From the NCBI GenBank assembly GCA_020056045.1, contig JAGVIM010000137.1:1-6753 (forward strand): a DNA stretch of 6,753 bases, given 5' to 3'. The position numbers were made by a program, and so were the translations under genes. Positions 6,214 through 6,753 of the stretch are shown in pieces; position 1 is the stretch's first letter; each line of letters begins with the position of its first letter. Under the pieces are notes generated by a model. It was given only the letters and a program-made list of their open reading frames with translations. It had not been told where the DNA came from and searched no databases. This DNA is from Nanobdellota archaeon (GTDB lineage Archaea > Nanobdellota > Nanobdellia > Pacearchaeales > GW2011-AR1).

Positions 6214-6702
6214 ATGGCATACACAGCAAATCACCGAATACATACTGAAAGAACATTACAAAGAACTGTTCATACAACATTTGTTGATGCATCTTTTAGG
6301 TTTAAAGGAGAGGTAAAACTTGAGAAAGCTGTAAACCCTAACTATGGTCTTGAACTTCGAATGAGAATCCCGAGAGGGTGTGCTAGTGATGGGGAAAGAT
6401 TTCCTAAAATAACCTCAGAGGGAACAGTTGGAGAATATTTAAGAGTGGTAGAGAAACTAATACAAAACAATTCCCAATTTTCTGATGATAAACGATATGT
6501 GGAAATGTATAACTGTATTCCATTTAATGCTTATGCATTTGATTTGCATATTTCTGCAAATGGAATTGTTCCATTAGAAGAATTGATGGATCTTGATTCA
6601 TTAAATGAATTTGTCCTTACTGGAAAAATGGAAAAACCTAAAGAAGAGAGTCGAGAAAATACTCAAGAAAAAAATAATGACACTAACGGAGTTGAAAACT
6701 AA
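6214..6702 (+). CDS. Unrecognised 162-residue protein, first of a tandem MAYxxxHxIH pair
   Basis: A protein of no family that I recognise. It opens with MAYTANHRIHTERTLQR, which resembles the start of the next gene. The body has likely beta strands (FRFKGEVKL 28-36, LELRMRIP 46-53) and a helix (71-85), followed by RYVEMYN (94-100) and ISANGIV (113-119). The last 22 residues (141-162) are hydrophilic Lys/Glu/Asn and probably disordered. Scattered short likenesses to the preceding paralog pair (LEVRFKLP, YVEM, NNGIW, GKV) hint at a distant relation, but they do not fall in one clean colinear alignment. The start is one base after the previous stop and the stop codon shares its last base with the next ATG, so translation is probably coupled along the cluster. 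No signal peptide is seen. Confidence 0.85.
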   Translation: MAYTANHRIHTERTLQRTVHTTFVDASFRFKGEVKLEKAVNPNYGLELRMRIPRGCASDGERFPKITSEGTVGEYLRVVEKLIQNNSQFSDDKRYVEMYNCIPFNAYAFDLHISANGIVPLEELMDLDSLNEFVLTGKMEKPKEESRENTQEKNNDTNGVEN

Positions 6703-6753
6703 TGGCATATAGTTCAGATCATATAATTCATATTGTCAAAACTCCACTCAGAA
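6702..6753 (+). CDS. Start of another gene, paralog of the preceding one (cut by window end)
   Basis: The ATG at 6702 overlaps the previous stop by one base (TAATG) and the frame stays open to the window edge. It gives MAYSSDHIIHIVKTPLR, against MAYTANHRIHTERTLQR in the upstream gene: eight of 17 residues are identical, with T/S and N/D swaps among the rest. This shared N-terminus, plus the overlapping start, argues for a real gene that arose by tandem duplication. Nothing beyond 17 codons is visible, so length and function are unknown. Confidence 0.7.
   Translation, partial: MAYSSDHIIHIVKTPLR

Overview
The window is an AT-rich stretch with all genes on the + strand, packed head to tail. It is most likely from a small-genome archaeon of the DPANN type (Woesearchaeota or Pacearchaeota-like). 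The signs for this are heavy use of AGA for Arg and ATA for Ile, only TAA stops, no Shine-Dalgarno motif before any start (starts sit in A-rich AAAATG-type contexts), and a good TATA-like box with a purine-rich BRE-like flank ahead of the first gene. This assignment is an inference; there is no rRNA or other marker gene.

Layout: 1-126 holds three consecutive palindromes with related flanks, the third being a nested stem. A TATA-like promoter follows at about 131-144. The first gene (186-2459) encodes a 757-residue AAA+ ATPase. Its ATPase core reads like the PrkA/YeaG family rather than classic MoxR, with a cysteine-bearing insert between Walker A and Walker B. Next come a charged helical protein of unknown family (2478-3296) and, overlapping it by 7 bases, a coiled-coil protein ending in a von Willebrand factor A (VWA) domain with an intact MIDAS metal site (3290-4660). 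After a 103-base gap comes a second cluster of unrecognised proteins: an acidic-tailed protein (4764-5699), its short paralog (5706-6212), a third protein (6214-6702), and the start of another gene whose first 17 residues resemble those of the third (6702 to the window end).

Reading of the system: an AAA+ motor encoded beside a VWA protein is a recurring pairing (MoxR/VWA, chelatases, CbbQ/CbbO, and PrkA(YeaG)/YeaH). In such pairs the VWA protein is generally thought to act as adaptor or substrate binder. Here a PrkA-type motor with a long N-terminal extension is combined with a coiled-coil VWA protein, a helical linker protein and at least two families of duplicated small proteins that I do not recognise. 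The small proteins may be clients, adaptors or structural subunits of the motor. None of the proteins shows an obvious signal peptide or membrane segment, so the system is probably cytoplasmic. It is the best candidate for an undescribed system in this window.
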